DNA from: Naumovozyma dairenensis CBS 421
Lineage: Eukaryota > Ascomycota > Saccharomycetes > Saccharomycetales > Saccharomycetaceae
Assembly (NCBI RefSeq): GCF_000227115.2
Contig: NC_016480.1
Span: 1,054,001-1,118,000 of the forward strand
Length of the DNA stretch: 64,000 bases
Reading direction: 5' to 3'
The stretch's first letter is position 1. Each line of letters begins with the position of its first letter. The position numbers and the translations under genes were made by a program. The notes under the pieces were generated by a model, which was not told the DNA's origin, did not search any database, and saw only the letters and a program-made list of their open reading frames with translations. Below, one piece after another: positions 1 to 10,931 of the stretch.

Positions 1-1284
1 GTCAGTCATTCACAAATTGCAGCAAACAAATATGGCACTGCGCGGTACCGGCCTTAATTAGTTGCCAGGACAAATGGAAAGAAATACGCGCCGCCATTCG
101 ATTCCTGATGGGGGGTCCATTCAATGTATTTCTGAGGTTACCCTTTTCTTCATTGGTGGCCAACACCCAGACACAGACGTGCAAAACGATCTGGATCCAA
201 TCTCCATTTCTGATCCCCTTTTTTTTGATTTTTTTTTGCCTTTTCTATCGCCCAGTAATCTCTCACTGTTTGATTAAGCTTGGCTTGGCTTGGTTTGGCT
301 TATGGTCTTGGCTGAACAAACAAACGACCAAATACACACACATGCGTGCGCGCGGGCGTTCACTTACGTCCCCACTCTTTTGTACTTGGGTAAAGATTTT
401 CTTGATTTTTTCTTTGATTTTGATTTTATTTCCCCTTCAAGCCCTGAGGGCTTCAGTTGCCAAGGGGCGAGGGCAATTATGATGTAACACTAGTCAAAAC
501 TTTCCAAAGCAGCGAAAACACGAACTCCTATCCTAATTGTGCCAAACAAAACCCCTTTCTTGCGTAGCACACATACAGTCCTTAACATCTAACCCTGAGT
601 AATCCTACTCACCTACCCTATGAAAATACGTAAAGTGCATATTCTTTCTTGCCTGTGGGCCGAAGTGGGAGGGGCCATGCATTGGCAATATTGTCTGTTA
701 TTGCAGGCCACCACATCCCACACACGTACATACCCAGGTGGGACGAAAATTGAGAAACACGGGGCTAAATATTTTGAAACAAGAAGGGGGAACGAGAACG
801 ACAAAGACCACTCACTCTCACTCTCTCACCCTGGGGGAGGGAGAACACAGCGCAGTGCAACACAGGGCACCGCGACGTAAACAGACGTCCATTTTGGAGG
901 GGAAAACAAACAAACATCAACAATCTCTAAGCAAAGCGAAAACCTAACGGAATGCAACGGAATGTAACGGAACTTATCGTAACGTAACGTAACAGAACGT
1001 AACACCAATAATTTTTTTTGCTTCTTCTTCTTCTTACGTACATACATGGATTTTTTTTTATATAGATTAACAATTGAGTCCAAGGCAAACAACTCATCAT
1101 CATAACACAGATCAAACCAATTGAACTCGAATCCACTTCAATCTAATCCTATCAAACAGAAATAGCAACGACAAGTGTATCTAATTAGAATTAGTGCAGA
1201 ACACCATAAACAAAGGCAAAACAAAGGAAATACGGGAGGGAGAAAAATTCATATACCTACACATACACATATAAAGAAAGCAGA
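1..1284. other. Gene-free region upstream of RAS
   Basis: No reading frame here looks like a protein; the open frames are short, overlap on both strands and are of low complexity. The stretch holds long pyrimidine tracts near 220-245 and 400-435, and a short degenerate repeat near 945-1003. It probably contains the promoter and long leader of the RAS gene that begins at 1285. Confidence 0.6.
945..1003. repeat. Degenerate TAACGG/GTAAC short repeat
   Basis: The motif TAACGG or CAACGG recurs at ten-base spacing (945, 955, 965) and then changes into back-to-back GTAAC units up to 1003. It lies about 280 bases before the RAS start codon. It may be simple slippage or a cluster of binding sites. 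Confidence 0.6.
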
Positions 1285-2274
1285 ATGTCCTTAAACAAAT
1301 CCAATATTAGAGAATTCAAATTGGTAGTCGTAGGAGGAGGTGGTGTTGGTAAATCTGCCCTAACTATTCAATTAATTCATTCTCATTTCGTCGATGAATA
1401 TGATCCAACCATTGAAGATTCATACAGGAAACAAGTAGTGATAGATGATAAAGTCACTGTCTTAGACGTGTTAGACACCGCTGGTCAAGAAGAATATTCT
1501 GCCATGAGAGAACAATATATGAGAACTGGAGAGGGGTTTGTGTTAGTTTATTCTATCACTTCTAAAAACTCATTTGAAGAATTGATGACTTATTATCAAC
1601 AAATTCAAAGAGTGAAAGATTCAGATTATATTCCTGTCGTTATTGTGGGGAATAAATCTGATTTAGAAGATGAAAGACAGGTCTCATATCAAGCTGGGGT
1701 CAATTTGGCTAAACAAATGAATGCCCCCTTTTTGGAAACATCTGCAAAGCAAGCCATTAACGTTGAAGAAGCATTCTATACTTTGGTTCGTTTGGTGAGA
1801 GATAATGGGGGTGAATATAATAAGAATAATGCGGAAGTTGAGAATGCAAAGGAAAATCAACATATTACTGACGAGACTAACAATATCAATAGTAATACAA
1901 TCATATCACAACAAGGTTTAACAACACAAGGAGAAAATGTTGTAGTAAATGGAACAACTAGTCCAAGCTCCATTGGAACTGCTCCAAATGTAGCCTCGAT
2001 AGACCAAGATCAATTCTCTAATGAACAAAGACTAAAACAACAAGCACAAGCACAAGCACAACAGAAACAACCGCAACCACAGCAACTGACAAAAGATCAA
2101 CACAAAGCGGAGGCATCTACAGTAAATGCTACCACTGATAATACTACTAAAGTTCCAGTAAATAAGTCAAACCAAGCCGCTAAACAAGCGAGGACAAAGC
2201 AATCTCAACCAGCTCCTGCTAAAGCTGCAACAACAGAGAGTTCTTCTGGTGGTGGATGTTGTGTCATTTGTTAA
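1285..2274 (+). CDS. RAS2: Ras small GTPase (RAS1/RAS2 orthologue)
   Basis: Ras GTPase of 329 residues that in yeast activates adenylate cyclase at the plasma membrane and so drives the cAMP/PKA nutrient response. The G domain fills roughly residues 9-180: P-loop GGGGVGKS at 17-24, effector loop [20 protein letters not shown] with the catalytic Gln at 68, NKSD and ETSAK. A long Asn/Gln-rich variable region follows, as in yeast RAS1 and RAS2 but not in animal Ras. The end is CCVIC, which gives a CaaX cysteine for farnesylation at 326 preceded by a likely palmitoylated cysteine. The start [10 protein letters not shown] and several loop residues resemble RAS2 more than RAS1, while the last residue resembles RAS1. 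As the only Ras gene in the window it could be either copy. Confidence 0.95.
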   Translation: MSLNKSNIREFKLVVVGGGGVGKSALTIQLIHSHFVDEYDPTIEDSYRKQVVIDDKVTVLDVLDTAGQEEYSAMREQYMRTGEGFVLVYSITSKNSFEELMTYYQQIQRVKDSDYIPVVIVGNKSDLEDERQVSYQAGVNLAKQMNAPFLETSAKQAINVEEAFYTLVRLVRDNGGEYNKNNAEVENAKENQHITDETNNINSNTIISQQGLTTQGENVVVNGTTSPSSIGTAPNVASIDQDQFSNEQRLKQQAQAQAQQKQPQPQQLTKDQHKAEASTVNATTDNTTKVPVNKSNQAAKQARTKQSQPAPAKAATTESSSGGGCCVIC

Positions 2275-3036
2275 GAGAAAAAAAAACAGCAATGCCATTA
2301 CATAGGAATATCATCATTCATTCATTCATTCATTTTCCATTGCCTTTTTTCTTTTCACTCCTCTCCTTTCTTATATACACTTCAACTGAATGCTGATAAT
2401 ATGTAAGGGAGGACAACTCATTATCGATCATCCACCCATCATAAAAACAAAAAATATTGTCACCCTATCCCCCCTACTAATAGACATATCTATATACATA
2501 TGTATTTATATTTATATTTATATGTTTTTTCTATTTAAATTACCGTATCATACAATAATAATAACACCAATTATATAATCCGGCAACATCTCTTGCTCAA
2601 ACTATCTATGGACATGTTAACAACAAAAATAGATCCAATTGTACCAGTTAGAGATTGGGAGATGCGGATCCCTTGCAGAAAATTCCAAAAAATCTCATCT
2701 CTGAGAAAATTCGCGCAGAGAACACCTTCGCTCAAATAAAGCCTTCGAGAAATTTAATTTCCAATAAATAAAAGATATGGATACGTAACCTGCTTAGCTC
2801 AGACACCTATCCGAACAGTGGGCCCTCTGTGGAAGGATTTACATGCATTACATACCTTTACCGTAAATAGAATGGAATAAAATACCTTTTTATACTTTAT
2901 ACTCTTTTTCTTTGTCTTTATCCAGTATTATCTTATATATCTTATGTAAGTAAACTGTATAGATTTAACTATTATACACGCTCACAAAAGTAAGATTCAG
3001 CAGAGGAGAAACGACTAGCTCGAGAAAAGGAAAAAA
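2275..3036. other. Intergenic region RAS-PIN2
   Basis: No gene seen. It contains a short (ATTC)n run at 2315-2334 in the RAS 3' flank and AT-rich stretches near 2490-2530 and 2880-2960 that would suit a terminator and the PIN2 promoter. Confidence 0.5.
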
Positions 3037-3747
3037 ATGATTATATGTCAAGTAAGATCCACACTATTCCCCAGAGATTGGACTGACGATATCAAAACCA
3101 CAGGTAAAAGTTTCCGTAATTGGGATTCATGTATGAACGACAAACCATGTAAAATCATAGCCATCGTTGGGATTTGTCTCGCTGTAGTAGTGGGACTTTG
3201 GTTAATTGGGGCTCTTTTAACTTGTTGTAGACAGGGTGTAAGTGGTATCAGTGAATTTATATGTTGGTGTTGTGCATCTGGTAATAGAAATAGAAATAAT
3301 AATGTTACCAATGATGGATATGCTAGAAACTCAAGGGTTAATAATATTCCCGTGATGCCTGCTATGGCTGGTCATCATCCTTCTACTGTCATTTATCAAC
3401 CAGTACAACAACCACAAACTGCTGCAACATATTATAATAATAAGAGAGGAAATGCTAAACAAAATACAAATAGTTATTATGATGAGTTTGGAAGATCTAA
3501 TAATGATGAAGTATTTGAATTGGAAGAGGATTTCGATCTAGAAAAACAAAAGGAATTATCTAACAAGAGGAAAGCAAGTAGTAAAAGCAAGCCGAAAAGG
3601 AATAGTTCTTTCATGAGTCGTTTCACAAGTAGTGGAAATCATAACACTACTCCTACTGCAACTGTTTCTCAGCCATATCCAAAGAATGATTACTATAGTG
3701 GAGCAACGGAATCTTCACCTTATACCAATACTGGGAATTTTTATTAA
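3037..3747 (+). CDS. PIN2: PIN2-like membrane protein
   Basis: Protein of 236 residues resembling yeast Pin2 (YOR104W), a trans-Golgi/plasma-membrane protein found as a prion-inducing factor. Visible features are a short N-terminal segment with TGKSFRNWDSC, one membrane segment near residues 42-65 (KIIAIVGICLAVVVGLWLIG), then a Cys-rich juxtamembrane stretch (LLTCCRQGVSGISEFICWCC). The rest is a long polar tail rich in Asn, Gln, Ser and Tyr. Clustered cysteines beside the membrane suggest palmitoylation, which is inference. The position between RAS and VAM3 matches the S. cerevisiae order RAS1-PIN2-VAM3. The biochemical role is unclear; family assignment rests on the conserved membrane-proximal block. 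Confidence 0.85.
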   Translation: MIICQVRSTLFPRDWTDDIKTTGKSFRNWDSCMNDKPCKIIAIVGICLAVVVGLWLIGALLTCCRQGVSGISEFICWCCASGNRNRNNNVTNDGYARNSRVNNIPVMPAMAGHHPSTVIYQPVQQPQTAATYYNNKRGNAKQNTNSYYDEFGRSNNDEVFELEEDFDLEKQKELSNKRKASSKSKPKRNSSFMSRFTSSGNHNTTPTATVSQPYPKNDYYSGATESSPYTNTGNFY

Positions 3748-4567
3748 TAAAAACTGAAAACTCGGAAACAAAAAAAAGATAAAGTTGTAATTAATATAGT
3801 TCGTTAAGATCGGCAAAACCAAAATGGTACTTATAAAAATATGACTCTGTAATAAATAACAACGGTTACCAGGGGAGAAATCCATTGTCCAGAGAAGAAA
3901 AAAAGAAGAAATGTAGCATTACGTACGGGCTCTGTACAAATCCATCTCGTGTCCACGTGGATTTATCACTATGTGTATATATATGCATAGTCAATCTATT
4001 TACTTTAGATTACATTCTTGAAAAGTTTAATAAACTTTCTAATGTCAAATAATATTATAGTATGTATGAATTTGTTTTTTATTAATGAAGGTGAAAGTGG
4101 TTATAAACTCAAAGTACCGCTGATAATAATATTTTTTGAGTTAATCTCTTCAATAAATTTGTAGTTAGTGCAGTGTGCTACTAAATAGTACCGCACTATT
4201 AATTATTTTGGACCCACCACCACTTTAATTAATGTTATATATATATGTTTATAGATTTATAATTAAGAGCAAGTTCGAGGATATATTCGGGGTACAGATA
4301 GCAACTATTATTTTATCTCGATTCGTTCTGTTGATTTGTGTCGATTCAGTCTGGCGCTGTTTGGCTTTGCTCTCGTCCCGTATTCCTGTCGTTCAATTTA
4401 ACTCGATTAGAAAGTGGCACTACAATTGACCATAATTATAATTAAGATGTTTTAAAAATGTTGAACCGAAATCCTTTTCTCACCTGTCCACATAGCAATA
4501 AATCAATAAAGAATTTTGAAACTACACTATCATTTACTCAGCCAGAAATCGTACAATCAAGAACAAA
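3748..4567. other. Intergenic region PIN2-VAM3
   Basis: No convincing gene. It contains a ten-base palindrome TCCACGTGGA at 3952-3961 and otherwise AT-rich DNA. Short open frames near 4232-4670 overlap the VAM3 start in another frame and have no recognisable content. Confidence 0.5.
3952..3961. promoter_or_regulatory. E-box palindrome (Cbf1/Pho4 type)
   Basis: Perfect palindrome TCCACGTGGA with the CACGTG core that the yeast bHLH factors Cbf1 and Pho4 bind. It lies about 600 bases before VAM3 and 200 bases after PIN2. Function is inferred from the motif only. Confidence 0.35.
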
Positions 4568-5422
4568 ATGTCTTTCTTTGATTTGGAAGCGCAAAACCAA
4601 TCTTCAAGGATTCCTACCAATATTGAACAATTACCAACATCAAATGATCATAATAATATACCACGTATAAATGATCTATTGAACACATTAGCAAATCACA
4701 TAGCCACACTAAAAAGAGAATGTCGAAAAATTGGTAGTAAACGTGATAATAATGAAACAAGGAAAAAAATCGAATATGATTTGATCCCACTTTGTAATGA
4801 ACTAAGAGATAGAATCGATGATAATCAACCCACATGGCAAAACACATTCCATGAAGGTTCGAAATTATATAATGATTTTAAAATATTGAAAACTGAATTG
4901 ATATCCGTTGAAAGATCATATGAAACTCAGAAAGTAACGTATCCTTTAAAAGAAATACATGTTGACAGTACATCTACTGGGCAACCTGCCGCTGAATCAA
5001 ATTATGTTTCATTGCATATTAATGAACAAACGCCATTAGTTTCTTCTAATCAACAACGACAACGACAACAGCAGCAGCTCCTGGAAGAACAAAAGCAACA
5101 ACAGCGGCAAGTTTCTCAAAATGATGTTGATTTTGAAACTATAATTCAACAGGAAAGATCGGAACAAATAACAAGAATTCATTCAGCAGTACAAGAGGTA
5201 AATGCAATATTCCATCAATTAGGTTCATTAGTGAAGGAACAAGGTGAACAAGTTGATACTATTGATGGTAATGTGACTCAATTATCAAGTAATATGCATA
5301 AAGCAAATCAACAATTGAAAAAAGCAGATGAACATCAAAGACAAAGGAATAGATGTGGGATGTTGACTTTGATTATCCTCGTGATTGTCGTTTTAATTGT
5401 TGTATTGGCAGTATTAAGTTGA
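4568..5422 (+). CDS. VAM3: Vacuolar syntaxin Vam3
   Basis: Qa-SNARE of 284 residues acting in homotypic vacuole fusion and in Golgi-to-vacuole traffic by the AP-3 route; S. cerevisiae Vam3 has 283. An N-terminal helical domain covers about residues 35-125. A Gln-rich linker follows, then the SNARE motif at about 195-255 with the central Gln in the KEQGEQVDT block, and a C-terminal membrane anchor (MLTLIILVIVVLIVVLAVLS). The linker carries NEQTPLV at 152-158, where S. cerevisiae has the AP-3 sorting signal NEQTPLL. Neighbours PIN2 and RGS2 fit the YOR104-YOR107 order, which favours VAM3 over PEP12. The convergent MET4 gene ends 198 bases beyond its stop. Confidence 0.92.
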   Translation: MSFFDLEAQNQSSRIPTNIEQLPTSNDHNNIPRINDLLNTLANHIATLKRECRKIGSKRDNNETRKKIEYDLIPLCNELRDRIDDNQPTWQNTFHEGSKLYNDFKILKTELISVERSYETQKVTYPLKEIHVDSTSTGQPAAESNYVSLHINEQTPLVSSNQQRQRQQQQLLEEQKQQQRQVSQNDVDFETIIQQERSEQITRIHSAVQEVNAIFHQLGSLVKEQGEQVDTIDGNVTQLSSNMHKANQQLKKADEHQRQRNRCGMLTLIILVIVVLIVVLAVLS

Positions 5423-5441
5423 TCAAATAAAAAATGAATGC

Positions 5442-5475
5442 ATGAATGAATGAATGAATGAATGAATGAATGAAT
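5442..5475. repeat. (ATGA)n microsatellite
   Basis: About eight tandem copies of a four-base ATGA unit lie in the short space between the convergent VAM3 and MET4 genes. The run then changes into TAAA units. It is probably non-coding 3' flank. Confidence 0.85.
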
Positions 5476-5620
5476 TAATAAATAAATAACTTTTCTTGAG
5501 ATTGATGGATATAGACACTTTTCCACATATAAATAAAAAAATAAAATATATACGGGCATATACGTATGGTATTCAAGTAGAAAAAGAAAAAAGAATACTT
5601 TTGGATGAATGAATGTATGA

Positions 5621-6904
5621 TTATATTTCGTTGATATTCCCACTAGCTTTAACTAATTTTTGTAATACTTTATTTTCTGTTTCTAATTTATGTATTCGAT
5701 CTTGTAATTTCAATGATAGTTCATTTAAATCGTCAATAGAAGATTTTAATTCATTTTCTCTTAGTTTCCTCTTTTCATGTGGATTAATCTCTTTAATCTT
5801 TTTATCTTCATACTCCGTTCTAGGAATTTTAACATCATTTAAGGGAAGTTCTTCTTCTAGCTTTATTGACTTCAATTGTTGTTCACGATCTACTTTTACC
5901 GATACTTGTAATTCTTGCGTCGCCTCCACTTTAATCGCCTGTTTACTTTCAGATTTCTTTTTGATATCTAATTCAAAAATGGAAGCTAATGTAGCAGCAT
6001 CAAATGTGAAGTTAGGATCATCATCTTCTTCCTCTTCCTCTTCATCATCGTCATGATCATCATCATTACTGCTACTGTCACCCTCTAGTTCCTCAAATTT
6101 ATGGATTTCATTGTATTTACCTAGTGTTTCTTTTGTACTATCAAAACTATTATTACCCTTTGTCCGTATAACATTATTTTGAATTTTTACAGATGGTTTC
6201 TTGTTATTTGCATGATTATTATTAGTATTGGTGCCAGACAATAAGTTTAATAATAAACCGATATTATTATTATTCGTATTATTATTCTGAGAATTGTTTG
6301 GCGATGAAAAGGCAGTGGTGGAAGATGAAGAGGGGGAGTTAGTGCCATTCAAATGATTTTGCTGTTGCTTTTGATGATATGCCATGATGGCGGAAATAGC
6401 ATATATTTGATCAGGTTTAAATCCAGCTAATAATAATGAATTGAATGCAGATGGTGGGATTGCTACTTTTGGTAATGTGGAGACTAATGTTGATGTTGAA
6501 ATTTTGGAATAATCTGGAAGTTCAATGTTACTCAATGTCGAGATAGATCTTGGAATAGATAAAGAAGAAGATGAGAATAAATAGGAGTCTTTACTCGTCA
6601 CAGTGGATATGGGAGATATCTTAGTTGCTTTTGAGTTGCCTTGTATGTCAGAAATTTGGAAAATGTTCGTATCGTCTGGAGAATTATTCATTGCAGTAAT
6701 GCTTTCAGAAAAAGATGTATTATTTGGTTTTTGTCTTTTAGAAGAACATCTTGATTTATAGCGGTCATATTGGGATTCTAGAAGGTGATTCCTCTTTTGG
6801 GAGAGATAATGTCTATTTGCACCTGTTATTGGTTTACTAGGGCCATCACCTTGTTGAAGATTATTGTGAATGTTATTTGTTGAATCATGAATATTGTCCG
6901 ATTC

Positions 6905-6936
<32 letters not shown>

Positions 6937-7435
6937 CATTATTATTATTAATTTTCTCTTCATCGGGGAAAATGAATGTATCATTGGCAAAGGCACCTAA
7001 TTCGAATGCCAATCTTTCATCTTCTAAAAAAGAAAGAGTACTTCCATTGATATTATTCTTAGTAATATTAGATTCCATATGATTTGTGGAGTCGTTATTC
7101 ATATTATTATCTCCCATCCATTTAGAGACCTGTATACTATTAGTATTTTCCATAGATGGTATAAAGTTATCCAAATAGGCTAATTGTTCTAATAATAAAT
7201 CTGGTGTTTCATTGAAATCTGGACTAAAATTCAATGAATTAGATATGATATGCTGATCATTGATTATATCTGCATTATTGACAATGTTTTTGGATGTGGT
7301 ATTATCGGTGGATTTACTATTAGCGTCCTTATCCATATTATTATTGTTAGTGTCCATATCTGTATCTGTTCCGAATAGACTAATGAAGTCAATTGAATAG
7401 GGACTGCTGGTATTTCCAGCAGGATTTGTCGGCAT
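5621..7435 (-). CDS. MET4: Met4-like bZIP activator of sulfur metabolism
   Basis: Protein of 604 residues, rich in Asn, Ser and acidic runs, with a leucine zipper at the very end (about 555-604: KRKLRENELKSS, then heptad leucines through LQDRIHKLETENKVLQKLV). In yeast, Met4 switches on the methionine/cysteine genes with Cbf1 and Met31/32 and is restrained by SCF-Met30 ubiquitination. S. cerevisiae Met4 (672 residues) also has its bZIP at the C-terminus. Poly-Asn (about 164-177) and a long poly-Asp/Glu tract (about 470-490) are species-specific filler. The position, opposite in strand to RAS and two genes before LEU4, matches YNL103W relative to YNL098C and YNL104C. Identity rests on zipper sequence plus position. 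Confidence 0.85.
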
Positions 7436-9009
7436 ATTTGACTTATTGGATGAATATTAAGGATGTTGCGTGAATATTGTTTTTTTCTATTAGTGTTAGA
7501 TGTGTGCTATAGTACTAGTGTTTCATTCGTTATTTTTTACTGCACCTCGAACAATGTACAATAATTGATTATGATGACAATGAATTTTTTTGAAATATCG
7601 CGAATTTGAAACACTATAGCAGCTAGTAAGACAACCAGTTTTGAGCGATTAGCAATTTCTTGAGAATGATTAAGAGGGAACTTTGTTCCTACAGTGTGGT
7701 GTGCTCTACGTAATCAATCTATTTTTCAGAGAAGAAGATCGATAAGACTATATACAGTCATTCTTTATTTTTAATGTTATTCGAATTTTATGAGTGACTA
7801 CTAAGTTCTGATTTTCCAGATTTCATTCATTTGGAAATTTTAGATAAAATTGTACCCGCAATATGTTATACGGATACATATGCCACATATGTATCTTATT
7901 TTTATTTTATTCTATTTTTATTTTATTTTACATTTTAAAAGACGCCGTCACATTCCGTCTAGGAAAGGACATTCGTATGCTTCAACTTGGAGCCTCCAAG
8001 ATGGAAACCGTTTGTAATTTTTTTCGCTTCAAAAAGAAGAAATAAAAACTACTTTTTATTTCTTATTCGTAGGGATATATCTTTGTTTTCGTACGCTTCT
8101 TGGTTCAAGAAAGCGTTCTCCACTCTACATACCTATGTATCTAGTTAAGAGGAGAAACTGAAGCCAATTTAAGAGACGTATTGGAAACCTTTGTTGACGA
8201 GATGCAGTGTTTTGTTAAGATAATAATACATACACCGGAAAAAATGCCCTGGATTCTCCATGAGTTCGTCTTGGCATTCTGACTCCTCCCAAAAATTATC
8301 AAATTGAAATTTTCCACAGCCCGGAGATGGAGAGGGGAGGGGGTGAGCGGAGGCTCGAACGACACATTCGGCAAACAGAAACAAAGTGTTAGTTGAGAAG
8401 AGCTACTTATCTAAAAAACATTCCCGATTATTTCCCCTTTCTTGAATCATCCATAACTGCTTATAGTAATAACGTCATCTGAAACAGTCGAGAGCAATCT
8501 ACTTTCTGGAAGAGCGTAGGGTAGTGCTAAATGTCTCGAGGAAGTTATATTCGTACTCACTTACACGCATACCCACGGAAATATGTAAGATTATGCGAAA
8601 AACTACATCAGCTCTTGACAAATCCTATAGGCAACAGTCTTGGTAACAACATTGCTCGATGGGCCCTTATCTAAACAGATCGATGTCAAAACCACAACCA
8701 TATATAAGGTAGCGGCCTCTATTTTGAACAAAGTGTTTTTATTTCTTGTTACGTATGGTTTAACTTTTTATGGGACGGAGTTCCTATTGACAGAAAAAGT
8801 AAACTTAAACTGGGTTGAAAAAAAGGCAACAAAGTGACTCCCTTTAGAGGCTGTCAACCGCAAAGAAAAAAAAAAGGGAAAAATAAAGCTGACATTTTTT
8901 CAAAAAACACAGAGAAGAGATATAATTAACTTCAATTATACCGTTTAGTATTAGGCCACCATTTTATTTTCCATTCTAATCGATCCACTTTTGGCAAAAA
9001 GTTTAAATT
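7436..9009. other. Gene-free divergent region MET4-RGS2
   Basis: About 1.6 kb between two divergent genes. The frames on either strand are short and featureless. No tRNA or clear RNA gene is visible. It presumably holds both promoters; Gly/Glu-like small frames near 8141-8384 overlap each other on one strand and are not convincing. Confidence 0.55.
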
Positions 9010-9900
9010 ATGCCATTCACCGCAACTACACCAACTTTGAATGATATATTATCTGAAATGGACGATGCTGATGGTAAAATAGCATCTATTAACGTCGCAA
9101 GCAATTCCTCTATCCGATATCCATACACTTTGGAAGAATTTTATAAATATTTGATAAATTGTCATTGCAATGAAAACCTTGAATTTCTTCTAGCAACGAA
9201 GAAATTCCTAATACCAAAAAGGCAAAGATCATCAGCACCTGCATCCTCAACAGAAGAACGAGAACAACAACGACAGAGTTATATCGAGAAATTCGATTTG
9301 AACGCATGGAATGAAGAAGTTTATGACCAATTCATAGATCCGGAATCTCCATTAGAATGTAATTTCCCACAAAATATTAAATCAATGTTTGAAAAATGTT
9401 ATAGAGATAATAGCATACCCAAGCAATGTCAGATATTAACTGCAAGACAACATGCGGCGACGTTGCTATTGGATCCTTATAGAAAATTCCTTTCTTATGT
9501 TAATACATCTCCAATATATAATAATAGTTTTACTAGTAGCGAGCAAGCTATAACAAATATCCATGAAGGCGACTCTCCTGATGATGAACGTAGTTTATAT
9601 TCTGATGACAGTAGTGGAGACCAGCATGGATCACGCCACCAGCATAACAACAACAACAATCATGATATATGGACATCCTCCTCAGAATTACAAAGATCAT
9701 CATCCTTGGGGACACCGATAGAATGCGAGAAGAAGAAAAGAGGAATTAGAGAAATACGTTCCAAAAATATTGGAGTAAATTTAAGGAAAAGTAAGACTTA
9801 TGAACCTCAACCATCGTCACCCTCGAGAAATAAGTTTTTGGACTCAAGTAAACGATTTTTTAGTAAGATGAAATTTAAAAGTAAGAGAAACGCTCAATAA
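9010..9900 (+). CDS. RGS2: RGS-domain regulator of G-protein signalling
   Basis: Protein of 296 residues (S. cerevisiae Rgs2 has 309). In yeast it speeds GTP hydrolysis by the glucose-sensing G-alpha subunit Gpa2 and so damps cAMP signalling. The RGS box starts with YPYTLEEFYKYLINCHCNENLEFLLATKKFL at about residue 37 (helices 1-3) and ends with LLLDPYRKFL at about 150-160. An insert of Ser, Glu and Gln residues interrupts the box near 75-90. The C-terminal half is polar, with a His/Asn run and a basic end (KRFFSKMKFKSKRNAQ) that could help membrane binding. Order VAM3-RGS2-LEU9 is as in S. cerevisiae chromosome XV. It acts in the same pathway as the Ras gene at the start of the window. Confidence 0.92.
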   Translation: MPFTATTPTLNDILSEMDDADGKIASINVASNSSIRYPYTLEEFYKYLINCHCNENLEFLLATKKFLIPKRQRSSAPASSTEEREQQRQSYIEKFDLNAWNEEVYDQFIDPESPLECNFPQNIKSMFEKCYRDNSIPKQCQILTARQHAATLLLDPYRKFLSYVNTSPIYNNSFTSSEQAITNIHEGDSPDDERSLYSDDSSGDQHGSRHQHNNNNNHDIWTSSSELQRSSSLGTPIECEKKKRGIREIRSKNIGVNLRKSKTYEPQPSSPSRNKFLDSSKRFFSKMKFKSKRNAQ

Positions 9901-10424
9901 AAACAAAGGGCTCTCTAAGTCTGGATGTGTCGCTTTCTGCATATCACTCCAGAATAGAAGATCCTTGGATCGTTCATGATTTTAACTCATATACATACGA
10001 AAAATTACTTCTTTTTATTTATTCATTTATTTATTTGATTAATTTTCCTAGTTGCATTCGTAATAAAATAAAAGTTTTAAAACAAAGGAGAAAAACTTCC
10101 CTATTTTAAGATCTTAGAAAATATATAAGATTTTAACAAGAACGAAGGGATTCTAATCAGTTGGCACAACTAATTTTTTTTTACTTTTCTTGCAACCTAA
10201 GTCTCTATCAGACTGCTAGTCAATAGATTTACAATGCCAATCATACTGAAATTCCAAACATCATTAATGCACAAACATATATATACGTGTCTAGGTGAGA
10301 GCAACCCTCCGCGGTTATAATCCCTAAATTTTTTAAGAAGGACTCATTCATCCACCCATCCATCAGTCAGCCGCTAACGCTACATGTTCTGAGTAGAGCA
10401 GGACAGGGCGAGTCCATAGTGGGT

Positions 10425-10434
10425 CCGGTAACGG
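10425..10434. promoter_or_regulatory. Candidate Leu3 binding site
   Basis: CCGGTAACGG departs by one base from the everted Leu3 consensus CCGGNNCCGG. It lies 498 bases before the LEU4 start codon. Leu3 controls LEU4 in S. cerevisiae, so a site here is expected, but no binding is shown. Confidence 0.45.
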
Positions 10435-10766
10435 TCATCAATTTTTTTTTTCATAACTCATACCGGGCATTAACAGAAAGAAAACAACCGTACAAATATG
10501 ACACATTCAACAGAATAGAGTGGTACTGAAAGTGTAAGATTACTCATAGTTTGCTATTTGCAAGATGGAGTGACCTATTACCGTCTAGTTTATTATATAT
10601 ATATATATATACATATTCCTCACTTGACTGTATCCTTAGTGCTATTTACTCCAATATTTCCAGCCTGTTTTCCTTCCCCAGTTCCCGCTCAGTAGAATAA
10701 CTAACCCGTACATTCCATACAAAAAAGTATAGTATTTCTGCTCATCTTTGGTAATCATTCCTTTTT

Positions 10767-10773
10767 TTAGTCA
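10767..10773. promoter_or_regulatory. Candidate Gcn4 site
   Basis: TTAGTCA is the reverse complement of TGACTAA, which fits the Gcn4 consensus TGACTMA. It lies about 160 bases before the LEU4 start codon. Chance occurrence is possible for a seven-base motif. Confidence 0.35.
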
Positions 10774-10931
10774 TAGTCGAGAAAAAGAAAAATAGTCATA
10801 TATTATAATAAATTTTAATATAGCCCACTCTATCACGTCTCCGGAATTAATACAAGCAAACAGAGCGAAACATTACTTTGAATCAAATATAAAGCAAGGC
10901 CAATTCCAACAAGTCAAGTCCTCCTACGACA

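Larger units (their letters stand above)
9901..10931. other. LEU4 promoter region
   Basis: About 1 kb without a gene. It contains a candidate Leu3 site at 10425-10434, a (AT)n run at 10594-10611 that could serve as TATA region, and a Gcn4-type TTAGTCA at 10767-10773. These would fit leucine and general amino-acid control of the downstream isopropylmalate synthase. Confidence 0.5.

Noticed and set aside
108..482. 124-residue open frame left of RAS
   Set aside because: Low-complexity Phe/Leu-rich translation of T-rich DNA, overlapped by other frames, with no family match.
5335..5643. Minus-strand frame across the VAM3 3' end
   Set aside because: It is antisense to VAM3 and runs through the ATGA microsatellite, giving repeated FIHS residues.
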